This document shows positions 26,609 to 35,695 of a stretch of 64,000 nucleotides of DNA, one piece after another (position 1 is the stretch's first letter; each line of letters begins with the position of its first letter). The notes beneath the pieces are model-generated. The model was not told the DNA's origin and made no database searches. It saw only the letters and a program-made list of their open reading frames with translations. This DNA comes from VXNE01 sp965248075. GTDB taxonomy: Bacteria > Pseudomonadota > Gammaproteobacteria > Pseudomonadales > Azotimanducaceae. Both the position numbers and the translations under genes were made by a program. The stretch lies in contig CBDFIL010000002.1 in assembly GCA_965248075.1 (NCBI GenBank), positions 682,001 to 746,000 of the forward strand, written 5' to 3'.

Positions 26609-27112
26609 ATGCGGTTCCGTGGCGTAGTCTACCGAGCGCACAACCCCCAGTGGGCCTGGACACCGCTGTCGGGCGAGGGCGCGCGCCGCTACGGGGGGCG
26701 TTTCAACCGACGCGGCGTTCCCGCGCTCTACTGTTCGCTGTCACCGGTCACCGCAATTCGAGAGGCGCAGCCGATCGGACGGCCGATGCAACCGCTGACG
26801 CTTTGCGCCTACGAGGTCGACGCGGAGCCGGTGTTCGACGCCGAAGATCGGACGACATTGCAGCGGGCGCGTGCGGATCCGTCCGACCTGGCGTGTCCAG
26901 CCTGGGAAGCCGACATGCTCGGCGGCGCGGTGCCCGCGTCTCACCGTCTCGCGGTGCAATTGACAGCAGCGGGTTACGTCGGCATGCGGGTGCGGAGTTT
27001 TGCAGTCGGCGCCGACAGGCGGGACCTGAATCTCGTCATGTGGCGGTGGGGAGAGGACCGCCCGACTCGTGTCGTGCTGATCGACGAGGAGGACCGCCTT
27101 CGGCGCCCATGA
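26609..27112 (+). CDS. RES-domain toxin (NAD+ phosphorylase-type)
   Basis: 167 residues. RES-domain landmarks: VYRAHNPQWAWTPLSGEGARRYGGRFNRRG with the conserved Arg and Tyr, and ALYCSLSPVTAIREA with the conserved Ser and Glu, before the YEVD strand. Characterised members degrade cellular NAD+ when free of antitoxin. Its length is usual and no damage is seen, so the module looks intact. The convergent transporter gene ends 4 bases away. Confidence 0.9.
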   Translation: MRFRGVVYRAHNPQWAWTPLSGEGARRYGGRFNRRGVPALYCSLSPVTAIREAQPIGRPMQPLTLCAYEVDAEPVFDAEDRTTLQRARADPSDLACPAWEADMLGGAVPASHRLAVQLTAAGYVGMRVRSFAVGADRRDLNLVMWRWGEDRPTRVVLIDEEDRLRRP

Positions 27113-27116
27113 GCTG

Positions 27117-28625
27117 TCACGTGCGGGCGCTCGGCGCCGTAGTTGGCGAGGTTGGCTGCACCCGCACCGACGCTTGCGCGGTGGCTGCGCGCCGCCGCGC
27201 CAGTTCCTCGAGGATCTCGGCGTGGCGCTGCCGGGTCAGCCGGTAGTGCGTATAGCACCAGATGGAGACGAAACCGAAGGCCGCGACGATGGGGCCGTAC
27301 ACCACGCCCAGGTTCACCAGCGTTTCCGGTGGCACGTCGGCTGCCGTCCTGATGTGCGCGCCCCGGGGCCAGGAGATGAGGTCGAGCGTGACGCCGGCGA
27401 TGACGTTGCCGATGCCCGAGGTGGCCTTCGCCGAGAAGGAACTGGCCGCGAAGAAGATGCCCTCCTGGCGCTTGCCGGTCTCGTATTCGTGCTCGTCGAT
27501 GATGTCGGCCACCATCGAGCCGAACGCCACGTTGGCCTGCACCGTGGAGGCGCCCTGGATGACCTTGATCACGACCAGGAGCGAGATCAGCAACGGCTCG
27601 CCGTTGTCCGGGAACCAGTCCATGAGGCGCGCCACGATGGGGGTTGTCTGCCAGAAGGCCCACGAGAGTCCGCCGAAGATCAGGCCCGCCTTCTTGCCGA
27701 AGCGGTTGAAGAAAGCCGGGCAGAAGAAGGACCCCGTCAGTACGCCCACGGGATAGGCACAGATCACAAGCAGGATCGACGCGCGGTCGAGTTCCCAGAA
27801 GTAGGTGAACACGTACAGGTCCAGGCCGCCGTTCACCCCTACCATGACGAAGACGACGAGCACGCCGAAGAACAGCCAGCGGAACGAGCGGCTGCGCATC
27901 GCGGCGATGATGTCGAGGAGGACGCGCCAGAGGACCTTGCCGAGGCCGAGCCGCGGTGCGGCGGGCGCGACGGGCAGGAACGGAATCGCGGCCCGCGTTC
28001 CCCAGCCGCTCCAGAAGATGGTCACCCCCATCAGACCCGCCAGCAGCAGAGCGAAGCCCGGATAGGCGCCCGCGTTGAGTTGGCCGTTCTCGAACTCCGC
28101 TGTCGGCGCGAAGAAATAGAGGAACGCGACGGCGAACGTGAACAGCACCCCGACGTTGGCGAAGAACATCCGGTAGCCCACCAGCTTGGAACGCTCGTCA
28201 TAGTCCTCGCTCAGCTCGGCGCCCAGTGCGATGTGGGGCACGTGGTAGAGCGACATCGAAGTGCGGGTGGCGTTGGAGAAGACGAGCAGCCAGAGGAACA
28301 TCCCGAATTCGCTGGCGACCAGCGGGTTGAACAGGAGATAGAACGACACCATCAGCGGCAGGATGGATGCGTACATGAACGGGTGGCGGCGTCCGTGACG
28401 CGACTTCCAGTGATCCGACAGGGACCCGGCCAGGGGATCGGTAAAGGCGTCCACCACCAGGGCGATCCCGACCGCGGCGCCGGCCAGCGACCCCGACATG
28501 CCGAGCACCTGGTTGTAGTAGAAGATCAGGAACGTGCCGTAGGCCGCGCCGAAGAGTCCCTCGGCAGCCTGGCCGACGCCGAATGCCAGCTTCATGTCGA
28601 AGCCGAGTCTGCCCGGTAGCGGCAT
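27117..28625 (-). CDS. GPH-family (MelB-type) cation symporter / MFS transporter
   Basis: 502 residues from ATG 28625, preceded by GGAAGGGGG; upstream codons of the longer frame are repeat-derived. Twelve hydrophobic segments, and the GPH hallmarks DAFTDPLAGSLSDHWKSRHGRRHPFMYAS and YHVPHIALGAELSEDYDERSKL in the N-terminal half. The family moves sugars or other organic solutes with Na+ or H+. The substrate is not evident. It is the last gene of the minus-strand block SDR-PPIase-HupE-GPH. Confidence 0.87.
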   Translation of the reverse strand: MPLPGRLGFDMKLAFGVGQAAEGLFGAAYGTFLIFYYNQVLGMSGSLAGAAVGIALVVDAFTDPLAGSLSDHWKSRHGRRHPFMYASILPLMVSFYLLFNPLVASEFGMFLWLLVFSNATRTSMSLYHVPHIALGAELSEDYDERSKLVGYRMFFANVGVLFTFAVAFLYFFAPTAEFENGQLNAGAYPGFALLLAGLMGVTIFWSGWGTRAAIPFLPVAPAAPRLGLGKVLWRVLLDIIAAMRSRSFRWLFFGVLVVFVMVGVNGGLDLYVFTYFWELDRASILLVICAYPVGVLTGSFFCPAFFNRFGKKAGLIFGGLSWAFWQTTPIVARLMDWFPDNGEPLLISLLVVIKVIQGASTVQANVAFGSMVADIIDEHEYETGKRQEGIFFAASSFSAKATSGIGNVIAGVTLDLISWPRGAHIRTAADVPPETLVNLGVVYGPIVAAFGFVSIWCYTHYRLTRQRHAEILEELARRRAATAQASVRVQPTSPTTAPSART

Positions 28626-28664
28626 CGCTGCCCCCTTCCCTGCATGGTTGCCGCCGCGGGCGAT

Positions 28665-28689
28665 GTAGGGGACACCCTTGTGGTGTCCC
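28665..28689 (+). repeat. REP-like palindrome, variant stem
   Basis: GTAGGGGACACC-CTTGT-GGTGTCCC: the loop is unchanged while the inner stem pairs differ from the common copy by matched substitutions. Confidence 0.75.
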
Positions 28690-28745
28690 GTGCCGAATTC
28701 ACGCACGGCCCTCGCGCGGGCGATGCGGACCGCGCCGCCGCCAAG

Positions 28746-29720
28746 CTACAGCAACAACGCCACCCGCGACACCAGCCAGTAGGACGCGACCGTCCCCATC
28801 CCGTAGAGCGGCGCACGGACGACCCAGCGGGGCAGCTCCACCTGCGTTCGCCGCAGGATCGCCACCAGCGCCAGGGCCGCCGCGACGATGATGAGCTGCC
28901 CGATCTCGACGCCCACGTTGAACAGGAACAGCGCCCACAGCGCGCCCGCCTTCGGCAGCCCGATGTCCGCGAGCGCCCCGGCGAAGCCGAAGCCGTGCAG
29001 CAGGCCGAACACGAGCGCGACGATCCAGGTGTGCTTGGCGGTGATCGTCCCTTCCGCGCCGCGCAGGCGCTCCACGGCGAGGAACACGATGGACAGGGCG
29101 ATCACCGCTTCCACCGGCGCCTGGGACAGCCGGACCACTTCCAGCGCCGAGAGCCCGAGCGTGATGCTGTGCGCCACCGTGAAGCCCGTGATCGTCTTGA
29201 TGAGCACCGACGGCTTCGAGATGAAGAACATCAGGCCGATCACGAACAGGATGTGGTCGAAGCCGAGCAGCAGGTGCTCGATGCCGAGGATCAGGTAGCC
29301 GAGCACCTGCGGGCCCTGGCCGGCTTCGATGACGAAGTACGGATCCTCCGGTCTCAGCAGGCGCGAGATGGACGTGCCGTCGGCGAGGGCGACGTTCACC
29401 AGGACATCGGTGAGCGTGCGCGACAGGCCCTCGATGCCCACGCGATGTCCGATCAACCCCGCTTCGCCGCAGTCCGCCCGCCACTGGTGTATCAGGGCGG
29501 CGCGCTGCACGTCCGCGACCTGCTGCAGTTCCAGCGTGCAGTGCTCGGGCAGGTCGGGTTCGAGGGGCAGCCGTCGGTCGCCGACGAGCGGCTGTTTCCA
29601 GAGGACGTCGAAGACGTGGCCCTCGGCCTCGGTGATGCCGAGATAGGCCGGTCGGACTTCGTGCCCCTGCACGGCCACCGCAAGCAGGACGCAAACCAGG
29701 GCGGCCCATTTCGAATTCAC
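28746..29720 (-). CDS. HupE/UreJ-type membrane protein with extracytoplasmic N-domain
   Basis: 324 residues from GTG 29720 (GAGGGG ribosome site, signal KWAALVCVLLAVAVQGHE); the frame upstream is repeat sequence. Residues about 20-150 are a secreted beta-rich domain. The rest is a six-to-seven-helix HupE/UreJ_2 domain with GIEHLLLGFDHILFVIG, HSITLGL and LLHGFGFAGAL, whose His and Asp residues are conserved and suggest metal (Ni/Co-like) handling. Such genes often sit beside a parvulin-type PPIase, as here. Function in this organism is unproved. Confidence 0.85.
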   Translation of the reverse strand: MNSKWAALVCVLLAVAVQGHEVRPAYLGITEAEGHVFDVLWKQPLVGDRRLPLEPDLPEHCTLELQQVADVQRAALIHQWRADCGEAGLIGHRVGIEGLSRTLTDVLVNVALADGTSISRLLRPEDPYFVIEAGQGPQVLGYLILGIEHLLLGFDHILFVIGLMFFISKPSVLIKTITGFTVAHSITLGLSALEVVRLSQAPVEAVIALSIVFLAVERLRGAEGTITAKHTWIVALVFGLLHGFGFAGALADIGLPKAGALWALFLFNVGVEIGQLIIVAAALALVAILRRTQVELPRWVVRAPLYGMGTVASYWLVSRVALLL

Positions 29721-29733
29721 GCCTGACCCCTCG

Positions 29734-30161
29734 GCGGGCGCCTGTAGCGCCCCAGGGCCGTCCCCGGCGCTTCGCTTCGCTGCGCGCCGGGTTCGCCTCC
29801 GGCCCAGCCCCGCCGTCCTCGCAAGGAACATCCGCCACCGGTCACTTCGTTCCCTGTGGCGTCTGTTCCATGCGAGGGGACGCCCTTGTGGCGTCCCGTT
29901 CCGAATTCATGCACGGCCCACCGCGGGCGACCACAAGGGTCGAGCGGGCGCCTGTAGCGCCCCAGGGTCGTCCCCGGCGCTTCGCTTCGCTGCGCGCCGG
30001 GTTCGCCTCCGGCCCAGCCCCGCCGTCCTCGCAAGGAACATCCGCCACCGGTCACTTCGTTCCCTGTGGCGTCTGTTCCATGCGAGGGGACGCCCTTGTG
30101 GCGTCCCGTTCCGAATTGATGCACGGCCCACGACGGGCGACCACAAGGGTCGCCCCTACAG
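29734..30161. repeat. 210-bp tandem duplication containing REPIN-like pairs
   Basis: Unit 1 is 29734-29943 and unit 2 begins at 29944; they differ at only a few bases. Each unit ends in an inverted pair: GGGACGCC-CTTGT-GGCGTCCC, then a GAATTCATGCACGG-type spacer, then GGGCGACC-ACAAG-GGTCGCCC. The outer 120 bases resemble 15410-15538. The stretch separates hupE-like and PPIase genes and has no gene of its own. Confidence 0.85.
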
Positions 30162-30186
30162 CCCTCGTCGAAGTAGCGGCCCGGTT

Positions 30187-31065
30187 TCACTGTGCCGGCG
30201 ACGGCTCTGCCGGCACGCCCCCGGACTGTAGCGGCAGCCCGGCCCCGTCGATCGGGGTCGCCGGGATCTCGATCTCGACCCGATACTGGGCTGCCAGCGT
30301 CTCGTAGTAGCGTTCGTTGGCGTCCGATCGGCGCTTCGCGTCGTAGTCCGTCGCGACCCGCGCGCGCACCTCGCCGAACGTGGGCAGGCGGCTCGGCGTG
30401 CGTCGGTCGATGTGCACGAGGTGAAAGCCGTAGCCGGACTCGACCGGGCCGAGCCAGCCGTCGCCCTCGAGTTTGGGCAGGGCCATGGAGAACACCGTGC
30501 CGAAGTCCTTGCGTACGTCGGCGACGGTGACGTGCGCGTAGGTACGTCGCAGCATGAAGGGATCGCCGATGGTGCGCCAGTTCTCGTCGTTCACCTGTGC
30601 CAGGGCGGCTGCGGCGTCTTCCCGCGCCGTGGCGCGCCGGTCCGGGCTGAAGTAGGCATGGGAGAACGTGAAGCGGGCCGGCACCCGGTAGCGCTCCCGG
30701 TCCGCCTCGAAATACTCCGTCAACTGGGGCTCGGTGGCCGGCTCGAGGAGCGCCAGGTCCTCGGTCAGGAACGTGAGCTTCTGCGCCAGCCGACGCCGGA
30801 CGATGACGTCGTTGTCGTCGAGCCCCATCTTGAGGGCCTCGCGCACCAGCATCTCCTCCCGCACGTGCGCGTCGACCAGCCCGCTGAGTTCGGCCTCGGT
30901 GGGGGCACGGCCCATCTGTGCGCGCCACTGGTCGGAAAGGCGGGCGATGTCGAGCCGCCCGACGCGCACCACGTCGTCGCCGGCGTCCGGCCGCATCGCG
31001 TCGATGGCGAAGATCGCGACGCCGAGGAGCAGGAACAGGACGAGCGGGTCCTTGAGGTGTTTCAT
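30187..31065 (-). CDS. Parvulin-type peptidyl-prolyl isomerase, membrane anchored
   Basis: 292 residues. One N-terminal membrane segment (DPLVLFLLLGVAIFAIDAM) anchors a periplasmic chaperone. SurA/PpiD-like helices (AELSGLVDAHVREEMLVREALKMGL) are followed by a rotamase-like region ending WLGPVESGYGFHLVHIDRR. The parvulin core between is diverged, so the isomerase activity is less certain than the chaperone fold. It lies 31 bases after the SDR gene and upstream of the HupE-like gene. Confidence 0.82.
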   Translation of the reverse strand: MKHLKDPLVLFLLLGVAIFAIDAMRPDAGDDVVRVGRLDIARLSDQWRAQMGRAPTEAELSGLVDAHVREEMLVREALKMGLDDNDVIVRRRLAQKLTFLTEDLALLEPATEPQLTEYFEADRERYRVPARFTFSHAYFSPDRRATAREDAAAALAQVNDENWRTIGDPFMLRRTYAHVTVADVRKDFGTVFSMALPKLEGDGWLGPVESGYGFHLVHIDRRTPSRLPTFGEVRARVATDYDAKRRSDANERYYETLAAQYRVEIEIPATPIDGAGLPLQSGGVPAEPSPAQ

Positions 31066-31096
31066 GGGATCACGGTACCTGGCGGAGAGTGGCGAG

Positions 31097-31897
31097 TCAG
31101 CGCATCTCGAAACCGCCCGCGACGTTCAGCGCGATGCCGCTGACGTTGGGCGCGGTGGCCAGAAAGACGGCCGCCTGTCCCATGTCCTCGACCGTCTGCG
31201 GTCGCCCGAGCGGGATGATGTCCTGCATGCGCTGCTCGAACGACTCGTTGCTCGCGTTCGCCATCAGGTGGTCGGACCACATGGCCGTGCCGACCATCCC
31301 GGGGCAGAGGGCGTTGACGCGGATGCCGTCGCCGGCGAGCTCCAGCGCGAAGGATTGCGTGATGCCGACGACCGCCCACTTGGATCCGCAGTACGCCGCC
31401 ATCGAGGGCGCGCCGCGCTTGCCGGCGATCGAGGCCGTGTTCACGATGGCGGCGTCGTCGGAGGCGCGCAGGCTCGCCGTGGCGGCGCGCGTCATGAGGA
31501 AGACGCCCTTCACGTTGACGTCGAAAATCTTGTCCCAGCGCTCTTCGGAGAAGGTCTCGAGTGGGCCGCTGTCGACGACGCCGGCGTTGTTGACGAGGAC
31601 ATCGAGACCCCCGAACGCGTCGATCGTGGCGGCGACCGCGGCCTCGCAGGATGCGGAGTCGGTCACGTCGAGGGGCGTGGAGCGGATGTCGCCGAGGGGC
31701 GCCAGTTCCTCGACCGTGCGCTCCATTTCGGAGCGCGAGGCGAGTTCGTAGGTCCAGTCCGAGTCGCCGTCTCCGTCCGGCGACAGGCCGAGGTCCGCGA
31801 TCATCACCGCGTGTCCGGCTTCGAGGAAGCTCTGCGCGATTCCGCGGCCGATGCCGCGCGCGCCCCCGGTGACGAGCACCGTTCTCGTGTTGCCCAT
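31097..31897 (-). CDS. Short-chain dehydrogenase/reductase
   Basis: 266 residues, GGGAGG ribosome site. Cofactor loop TGGARGIGRG, NNAG at the end of beta 4, and catalytic S/Y/K in NTASIAG and YCGSK. Then CPGMVGTAMW and a C-terminal GIALNVAGGFEMR. A classical 'complex-type-like' SDR using NAD(P)H; an insertion DGDGDSDWTYEL after beta 2 is slightly unusual. The alcohol or ketone substrate is unknown. Confidence 0.9.
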   Translation of the reverse strand: MGNTRTVLVTGGARGIGRGIAQSFLEAGHAVMIADLGLSPDGDGDSDWTYELASRSEMERTVEELAPLGDIRSTPLDVTDSASCEAAVAATIDAFGGLDVLVNNAGVVDSGPLETFSEERWDKIFDVNVKGVFLMTRAATASLRASDDAAIVNTASIAGKRGAPSMAAYCGSKWAVVGITQSFALELAGDGIRVNALCPGMVGTAMWSDHLMANASNESFEQRMQDIIPLGRPQTVEDMGQAAVFLATAPNVSGIALNVAGGFEMR

Positions 31898-31988
31898 GCG
31901 TGATCCTCCCGGCGGCGATTATAGGATGGCCGGCAGCGTCCCCGCGACCGGAGCGCCTGCGACGTTGTCGGGTGATTCGACGCGACTC

Positions 31989-32134
31989 GTAGGGGCGACC
32001 CTTGCGGTCGCCCGCGTCGGGACCCTGCACGCATTCGGCACGGGACGGGACAAGCCCGGGACAAGCCCGTCCTACAACGCCCGGCGTCGGGACCCTGCAC
32101 GCATTCGACGCGGGACGGGACAAGCCCGTCCCCC
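31989..32134. repeat. REP-like cluster, one hairpin internally duplicated
   Basis: 31989-32013 (GGGGCGACC-CTTGC-GGTCGCCC), 32042-32075 (the palindrome right half is repeated: GGGACAAGCCC occurs twice) and 32112-32134 (GGGACGGG-ACAAG-CCCGTCCC). The 32042 copy shows how hairpins slip and expand. This marks the left border of the accessory region. Confidence 0.7.
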
Positions 32135-32716
32135 ACCTAGCCGTTCACGATTTTGTGGCATATTTGAGCTGAGAAAACTTTAAGATGCTGATTATAAATG
32201 GTTTCTACCGTGACTCAATGGGGGCCTAAACGGTCGTATCTTTCCGTCCGTTAAGATCGAGAGCAGGCAGGCAGTTCCTCCGATATGCGCTGGAAGCCCC
32301 GTCTAGCACGGGTTTCAGACGATCAGGAGGGTAACCGCAACTTGGGAGCAACGTTTGAGCTTGGTCGCACGAGGATCGCCCAGGCAACGCACTCGTGCCG
32401 AACCTCAGTCTCGTTCCTCAAGACCTGCAGGCACCTGACGCCACGAAAGCGGGCTCTCCCCCCAAGCCCGTAGCGCCGACGAAGCTGCATTGGTTCAGGT
32501 TCATGGCCGCGCGACGGAGTACTGCGTCATCGAACGATGCGCAGCCAAGGTCGGCGTCGTGAAACGGTGAGGGGTCCTTCACGGCCCAGACCTGTTCGCC
32601 CTCGCGGCGCCCGCGATGGAAGCGAGGGGTGCAACTTCCCTTCTGCGAGGGAGCCATCAAGGAACCGTGGCGGGTCCGGGGGCATCGCTCACACGCTGAC
32701 CCGGATGATTGGCGTG
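32135..32716. other. Non-coding stretch at the accessory region border
   Basis: It begins with an ACCTAGCCGTT...TTTTGTGGCAT motif (32135-32161) that recurs, inverted, near 50.0 and 50.7 kb. The next 100 bases are markedly AT-richer than the surroundings. An 80-codon minus-strand frame at 32418-32660 has no recognisable family and is not called. I see no other feature. Confidence 0.4.
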
Positions 32717-33025
32717 CTATAGGGAGGACTGAATCAGGCCCCAGAGCCAGTTTCCGATCACCACGGCGACAACGGACACAGCTAACCCCAGTAGGCCCTT
32801 CCCGAGCCGTTTCGCTCGATTCCTCAAGCTGGCGGAGTCGATACAGGCAAGGCCCTTGCTCGAAATCTCGATGCCCCTCTCGTTGAGCAAGTAGCCCCTC
32901 GCGACCAAATCGCGGACCTCCTGCTCGGCCCTTGGCCCTTGACTGATGCGGTCAGCCAAGCCCCCCACCGTCAAGCCCGGTCGCGCGTATGCGCGCTCCA
33001 GGATTCTCAGCTTGAGGTTGTTCAC
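32717..33025 (-). CDS. Small winged-helix-like protein with C-terminal membrane anchor
   Basis: 102 residues from GTG 33025 (VNNLKLRILERAYARPGL). Residues 1-55 look like a small helix-turn-helix/winged-helix unit (LTVGGLADRISQGPRAEQEVRDLVARGYLLNERGIEI). Residues 78-98 are a single membrane helix (GLLGLAVSVVAVVIGNWLWG). The longer frame upstream is rejected as shadow. Arrangements of a small wHTH plus membrane tail are found in accessory and defence-like regions. Function unknown. The next 379 bases up to 33404 hold no gene I can support. Confidence 0.6.
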   Translation of the reverse strand: MNNLKLRILERAYARPGLTVGGLADRISQGPRAEQEVRDLVARGYLLNERGIEISSKGLACIDSASLRNRAKRLGKGLLGLAVSVVAVVIGNWLWGLIQSSL

Positions 33026-33404
33026 TCTGATCTGCTCGCGTTCGCGCACGTCACGCGGAGTCTCGCCCCGCTGGGACGGTGGTGTCGACCACCGGATCGC
33101 GCTATGCGCTGCTGGAGGGGGCAGTTCGTCTGCGAGAGGATGGCCAAGGTGGATCGCCCTCTGGCCCCGCTGTTGCGCGACCGGACGTTGCTTCGCCGCA
33201 CTACAATGCCCATCGTCCCCTCGCGCCGGTAAGCGGCACCGGCTGCGTTCGAGCCACGGACCCGGATGCGATGTCATCCCCCCTGCTAGGGGACCCACTC
33301 GCTTGGCCTCGGACGGGTCGCTGGCCCGGCAAGCAGCCAGAAGGGAACGCCTCCTCCACGCCGACGCGGGGCTCGGGCCCCTCCACTTGGACCGGAATGC
33401 CGAT

Positions 33405-34019
33405 ATGCCAACAACGGAACTCTCGAAGCTGGACGTAGCCCGTCGACAGTTGGCCGTCGCGATTCGGCTCTTCTTCGACGATCTGGATCCCGTGTCCGTC
33501 TTCACGCTTGCAGCGAACGCCTGGGAAATCGTGGATGTGCTCTGCCGTCGTCAGCGTGTACAGAGCCTCTCGGAGGAGACCGCGCACCATCTTCCGACCG
33601 ACCTGTCGCTCAAGCATGACTTCGTCAACCAGCCATACCGGAACTTCTTCAAGCACGCGGACAGAGACCCCGACGGCACCGTCCGGGATTTCGGCGACGA
33701 GAAGAACGACCCCATGCTGATGCTGGCTGTGGAGGATCTACTGCGACTCCAGGATGCAAAGCTGGTCGAGTGTCAGATCTTCCAGACCTGGTACCTCGGT
33801 GTCTATCCGGAGAAACTCGCTCCAGAAGCACGGAAGAAGGTTCTCCCCGCAATCGACCGAGCACTGCCCGACCTGGCGCGAAAGCCCCGATGGACCCAAA
33901 AGCGGATGGGGAGAGAACTGCTGAAACGGGCCGATGCGGATGCCAACCTGTTAGCCGACCCGTTGACCGATACGTCGGAGATGCTTCGCTGGCACGCGTC
34001 CGACCGCTTTTCTCCATAG
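33405..34019 (+). CDS. Hypothetical alpha-helical protein
   Basis: 204 residues from ATG 33405 (MPTTELSKLDVARRQLAVAI). Predicted all-helical. A conserved-looking HDFVNQPYRNFFKHADRDPDG segment resembles uncharacterised proteins with an N-x-x-K-H signature, somewhat like HEPN-type helical domains; that link is a guess. Downstream parts include LLRLQDAKLVECQIFQTWYLGVYP. No enzyme motif seen. It begins a plus-strand run of three small genes in the accessory region. Confidence 0.6.
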   Translation: MPTTELSKLDVARRQLAVAIRLFFDDLDPVSVFTLAANAWEIVDVLCRRQRVQSLSEETAHHLPTDLSLKHDFVNQPYRNFFKHADRDPDGTVRDFGDEKNDPMLMLAVEDLLRLQDAKLVECQIFQTWYLGVYPEKLAPEARKKVLPAIDRALPDLARKPRWTQKRMGRELLKRADADANLLADPLTDTSEMLRWHASDRFSP

Positions 34020-34192
34020 ATTCGGGGAAGCGGTGGCGATGTGCCGGATGGCCTTTCAGTACAAGCGCGATGCGGTGCCGGTGGGCTGCCGGCAAAACGG
34101 AGCATCTGCCCGAGGCCGAGTGCCCCGCGCTCGCTACGCCGGAGGCAGGGCAATTCGGCCCTCTCCTCTTTCGGTGGCATACTCCCGTCGTG

Positions 34193-34564
34193 ATGAGGTC
34201 GAGAAGGGTCTTGGGCGTAGTGTGCGTGTCCGTGGTTGCGGGCTGCGCGACGCCGATGCCCGTGTTGACCGACTTCTCCGAGATCAAGGCAGAGGTCCGG
34301 GTGCCATACGACGCGATCGCCGGCCCCTCGTTCGACGATGCACTCCAGTCGGCAAATCCAGTGGCCGCAGAACATTGCGGGAGCATGGGGAAGGACACGG
34401 TGTACCTGTCCGGGCGGGGGGAAAGCGAGTACGCAGGCTCGATCGTTACCGACGGGAGCAGCTACGGCGGAGGCGTCAGTTCGACCAACATCTACGCGAC
34501 CGAGTACGTGTTTCTCTACAGGTGCGAGTCGGCGGGGCTAGCGAATCACGGCCATCCCCGGTAG
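34193..34564 (+). CDS. Hypothetical small lipoprotein
   Basis: 123 residues; signal MRSRRVLGVVCVSVVAGC with lipobox VAGC (C18). The mature part has no known domain; Gly/Ser/Tyr-rich SSYGGGVSSTNIYATEYVFLYRCE near the C-terminus suggests a beta structure. A GTG three bases before the ATG is an alternative start. Confidence 0.6.
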   Translation: MRSRRVLGVVCVSVVAGCATPMPVLTDFSEIKAEVRVPYDAIAGPSFDDALQSANPVAAEHCGSMGKDTVYLSGRGESEYAGSIVTDGSSYGGGVSSTNIYATEYVFLYRCESAGLANHGHPR

Positions 34565-34583
34565 CAGGGGGCTCGAAGCAGGC

Positions 34584-35096
34584 GTGCCAACCCTAGAGAC
34601 GACGTTTTACAGGAAGTTCGGCGAGACATCCGAGGCCGCCCAGCTGTTGGAGACTGAGTTGGGGACGCTGCTCCTGACTCACGATTGCGTAGATGCGGGT
34701 CTCCTTCAGGAGTCGGATCCAATCAGGGCGACCGCAATCTACGACCGGATCAGCAAGCACACCCTGGGGCGACTGATCCAACGCCTTGGTGCGGTCGCGG
34801 ACTCCGTGGCGGATCTTGAGCCGGTGCTCACGAGCGCGCTGCACGCACGCAAACGACTGACACACTCCTTCTATCTGCAGCACAACCTCCGTCGCAACTC
34901 CGATGACGGTCGCGCCGTGATGTTGCGCGACCTAGACTCGATGCACGAGAGCTTGCTGGAAGCCTACAAGGCCGTGCTGCTTCTCTCCGGAGTCGACTTG
35001 GAGAAGGAGGTTGCCGAGCATGGGGACAGCCCCCTGCCGACGGGATACCTGCCGATCCGGACAGCACACCGGCTGCCGCGTCGAGACGGTAACTAA
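34584..35096 (+). CDS. Hypothetical alpha-helical protein
   Basis: 170 residues from a GTG. Predicted helical bundle; the stretch ALHARKRLTHSFYLQHNLRRNSDDGR has the R-x(4)-H-like spacing sometimes seen in HEPN-type RNases (RLTHSF), but this is weak evidence. It lies 19 bases after the lipoprotein gene. No partner antitoxin was recognised. Confidence 0.55.
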   Translation: MPTLETTFYRKFGETSEAAQLLETELGTLLLTHDCVDAGLLQESDPIRATAIYDRISKHTLGRLIQRLGAVADSVADLEPVLTSALHARKRLTHSFYLQHNLRRNSDDGRAVMLRDLDSMHESLLEAYKAVLLLSGVDLEKEVAEHGDSPLPTGYLPIRTAHRLPRRDGN

Positions 35097-35329
35097 GCTA
35101 GGGTAAGGCCGACACCACGTACCGACGCGTACGAGCGGCGGGGGGCCCCGAAGCCCGCGGCCCAGCTAGTAGGGCGGTGGAGCGCTTCGGCCAAGCTGAC
35201 CACCCCCCATGCGACCAGTGCCGCCGCGCGGACTTCTCCATGGTCGCCAACCGCCAACTCAGCCACCTGTGGCTCGGGCTATCCGCGATCCCGTGGTGGC
35301 ACCGCGAAGCGCTATGCCCCCCGCCGTCA

Positions 35330-35695
35330 TCCAAAGACTCCTGCACCGGCCCCAGTCTCCCTGGCGCGCGAGATCGGTATGTGCGAGATGACGCACTGCC
35401 CGTCGGGGCGATGTCCCATTGATCCGAGCAGAAGGGTTGTGGCGTGATGGAGTCGGGTGCGACGGGAATGCCGCAATCTACAGCAACGAACGCAGGGAGC
35501 TTGCGCGCAATAACCGAACCACGGATGCCGACCTCTCTGCCAAGCACTGTGGACCGCAGCGACTTCCGGTTCGTCGCCATCGACGCAGCCGGTGCCGCAT
35601 GGCGGTGGATTGACGACAAGATGATCTGGGTGCCCGGCACCGGGAGCATTGGCGACAGTGACCAGGAGGCTGGCGGATGCGACGTGCTCCATTGA
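35330..35695 (+). repeat. Direct duplication copy A (partner near 38975-39340)
   Basis: Shares long runs with the later segment (CCCAGTCTCCCTGGCGCGCG, GATCCGAGCAGAAGGGTTGT, GGAGCATTGGCGACAGTGAC). Weaker similarity extends upstream to about 35190. Copies are about 3.64 kb apart in the same orientation. Confidence 0.8.
35447..35695 (+). CDS. Small hypothetical protein, duplicated downstream
   Basis: 82 residues from ATG 35447 (MESGATGMPQSTATNAGSLR). The C-terminal half DFRFVAIDAAGAAWRWIDDKM is better conserved in the second copy than the N-terminal half. No family recognised. Its end overlaps the start of the secreted nuclease pseudogene. Confidence 0.45.
   Translation: MESGATGMPQSTATNAGSLRAITEPRMPTSLPSTVDRSDFRFVAIDAAGAAWRWIDDKMIWVPGTGSIGDSDQEAGGCDVLH

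Noticed and set aside
32418..32660. 80-codon minus-strand frame
   Set aside because: No recognisable family, no good ribosome site and no conserved neighbour; insufficient support.
35098..35649. 183-codon minus-strand frame
   Set aside because: Overlaps the duplicated segment and its counterpart near 39 kb is broken differently; no motif.
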